Translations under genes and position numbers: made by a program
Notes under the pieces: generated by a model
The model's input: the letters and a program-made list of their open reading frames with translations, nothing else
Told to the model about the DNA's origin: nothing
Database searches by the model: none
Assembly: GCA_017479885.1 (NCBI GenBank)
Contig: JAFVBR010000037.1
Coordinates: 1-64,000 of the forward strand
Direction of reading: 5' to 3'
From: Paludibacteraceae bacterium
GTDB lineage: Bacteria > Bacteroidota > Bacteroidia > Bacteroidales > Paludibacteraceae
Length of the DNA: 64,000 bases
In this document: positions 62,832 to 64,000 of the stretch, in pieces
Layout: each line of letters begins with the position of its first letter
How positions within the stretch are numbered: the stretch's first letter is position 1

Positions 62832-62993
62832 TTGAAACACTTTTTGTACATATCGTTCCTCGGCCTTGCCCTGACGCTTGCCGCTTGCCACACACAGGGC
62901 AACAAGCCCGAACTGCCTGCCGGCAGCGCCACTATCCATGGCACTATCGACACAGACTGGCAAGAGGGCGACAGCATTGAAGTAGAAATATAA
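62832..62993 (+). CDS. Short lipoprotein, possibly a truncated fimbrial gene
   Basis: A 53-residue frame with TTG start: MKHFLYISFLGLALTLAAC is a full lipoprotein signal (Cys19), then HTQGNKPELPAGSATIHG and a stop after EGDSIEVEI. Either it is a small lipoprotein or the 5' remnant of a longer gene. Its DNA around GGCAACAAGCCCGAACTG is close to the start of the fimbrillin gene 222 bases downstream. The gap 62702-62831 shows nothing else. Confidence 0.45.
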   Translation: MKHFLYISFLGLALTLAACHTQGNKPELPAGSATIHGTIDTDWQEGDSIEVEI

Positions 62994-63053
62994 TATAGCC
63001 TGAAAACTATATTTTATTAACAACAAGTTTAACCAATTAAACAACTAAAAACA

Positions 63054-64000
63054 ATGAACAAAACGAAGTTTTTAGCCTTCGCAGCAGCCGCTCTCATGTT
63101 CGCAAGCTGCACAAGTGAACTCGCCACCAAGGGCAACAACCCCGAACTGGCAGCCGATGGCAACATCCCCGTTGCCTTCCAAGTCTCCGCCAACCAAAAT
63201 GGCGCGCAACCTCGTCGCATCGGTGCTAATGGTATCGTGAACGACCTCGAAACACTCAAGAGCGACGACTACAAGAAGTTCGGTGTCTTCGGTTTCTACA
63301 CCAACAAAGAGGAGTTCTCTGAGGACAGCATTCCAAACTTCATGTACAACCAGAAGGTTGAGTGGAACGGTACCATCTGGGAGTACGCTCCTGTAAAGTA
63401 CTGGCCCAACGAGTGGAACGCTACCCTTGAAGGAAACACCACTACCGACGGCAACACCGACCACCTTTCCTTCTTTGCTTATGCTCCTTATGTCAGCACT
63501 GCAGACGTAGAGGCCATTGCAGACAAAACCACTGAGACGGGTATTTACGAAATCAGTGCCAACGATGCCACAGGTGCGCCTTACATCAAGTATCGCGCAA
63601 CCAAAGAAGGTACAGGCGTGGACCTCTTATGGGGTGTGGCCAAAGAGGATTACATGAGCCGCGACACCAAGATTGTGAATGCAGGTTATCCTTTCCTCAA
63701 TCTCATCAAGCCCACCACTGCTAACGAGAAGATACCTTTCCACTTCCGTCACGCTCTCGGTATGTTTGGCGCTACCGTCTCGCTGTATGTTGACAATGCC
63801 GAATACGATGCAGACAACACCAAGGTTATGTTGAAAGAAGTTGAACTGCTCTCTTCTGACAACACAAAGGCTCTGTTCTACACCCAAGGTACTCTCTCTC
63901 TTAACAACACCACAGCCAACGAACCCGAGTGGTCAGATAAAGGCGGTGACGTTACATCCTACAACTTCGACCTCACTGACATGACAGAGAATATCGCTTA
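63054..64000 (+). CDS. Fimbrillin family protein (partial, runs off the window)
   Basis: The first 315 residues of a fimbrillin-type fimbrial subunit. The lipoprotein signal MNKTKFLAFAAAALMFASC puts the lipid on Cys19. IPVAFQVSANQ, DDYKKFGVFGFYT, KYWPNEWNA, HLSFFAYAPY and FHFRHALGMFGATVSLYV are characteristic of fimbrillin N-terminal domains. It would be lipid-sorted to the surface, cleaved and polymerised. The 3' end lies beyond the window. Confidence 0.9.
   Translation, partial: MNKTKFLAFAAAALMFASCTSELATKGNNPELAADGNIPVAFQVSANQNGAQPRRIGANGIVNDLETLKSDDYKKFGVFGFYTNKEEFSEDSIPNFMYNQKVEWNGTIWEYAPVKYWPNEWNATLEGNTTTDGNTDHLSFFAYAPYVSTADVEAIADKTTETGIYEISANDATGAPYIKYRATKEGTGVDLLWGVAKEDYMSRDTKIVNAGYPFLNLIKPTTANEKIPFHFRHALGMFGATVSLYVDNAEYDADNTKVMLKEVELLSSDNTKALFYTQGTLSLNNTTANEPEWSDKGGDVTSYNFDLTDMTENIA

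Overview
The window looks like a chromosomal segment of an uncultured Bacteroidales bacterium, probably gut-associated and of the Prevotella or Muribaculaceae type; genus cannot be fixed from sequence alone. The evidence is a SusC/SusD starch locus, lipoproteins with Bacteroidota lipoboxes, a type IX secretion sorting tail, fimbrillin-type fimbriae, a PPi-dependent phosphofructokinase, a GldF-like permease, and about twenty promoters of the Bacteroidota form TTTG (or TTG) - 19 to 20 bp - TAnnTTTG. No phage, insertion sequence or integrase was seen, so apart from the fimbrial and toxin-antitoxin end this is mostly core genome.

Layout. 0.2-3.0 kb: a compact operon of a metallo-beta-lactamase-fold hydrolase, a dolichol-phosphate-mannose-synthase-like glycosyltransferase and an M23 lipoprotein peptidase. 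3.2-12.8 kb (minus strand): a starch utilisation locus read as sugar transporter, SusC, SusD, a SusE-like starch-binding lipoprotein, then a separately promoted and terminated secreted alpha-amylase. 13.3-21.2 kb (plus): recQ, rimO, two HU genes (the second carries a membrane span and a LysM-like domain) and uvrA. 21.3-25.7 kb: mltG, tRNA-Ser(GCT), ispG and pfp. 25.9-35.2 kb: a TPR protein, a Big_2/BACON lipoprotein with a shifted start, a von Willebrand A protein, a transglutaminase lipoprotein, msrA with a DUF4250-type partner, a Na/Pi cotransporter and a small secreted protein. 35.3-38.9 kb: a two-gene unit of a TIR-Sel1 protein and an uncharacterised 366-residue protein. 39.0-44.0 kb: tRNA-Gln(CTG), a type IX cargo protein, an OmpA/LysM outer-membrane protein and tyrS. 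44.1-50 kb: a C1 peptidase with a LytTR regulator, an SGNH hydrolase, a glutathione peroxidase, a TonB-like protein, a GldF-like permease, a phosphoesterase and a candidate small RNA. 50.3-57.9 kb (minus): alkD-like, a Pif1-type helicase, sodB, a peroxiredoxin, several unknown genes and a divergent 29-residue peptide gene. 58.2-64 kb (plus): a fimbrial locus (DUF3575/OmpA-like, DUF5119, fimbrillin) interrupted by a HigBA-like toxin-antitoxin pair.

The most striking unexplained structure is a set of short tandem repeats with units of 7, 9, 11, 23 and 28 bp in intergenic DNA. Two of the families also occur inside essential-type genes without breaking the frame: three 11-bp units in ispG and five 7-bp units in sodB. 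Other points to follow up are the HU-membrane-LysM protein (a possible nucleoid to cell-wall tether), the TIR-Sel1 pair (a possible NAD-linked immune effector), the 29-residue peptide gene with its own promoter and terminator, the gene-free promoter/terminator unit near 50.1 kb, and the missing start codon and C-tracts ahead of the fimbrial operon.
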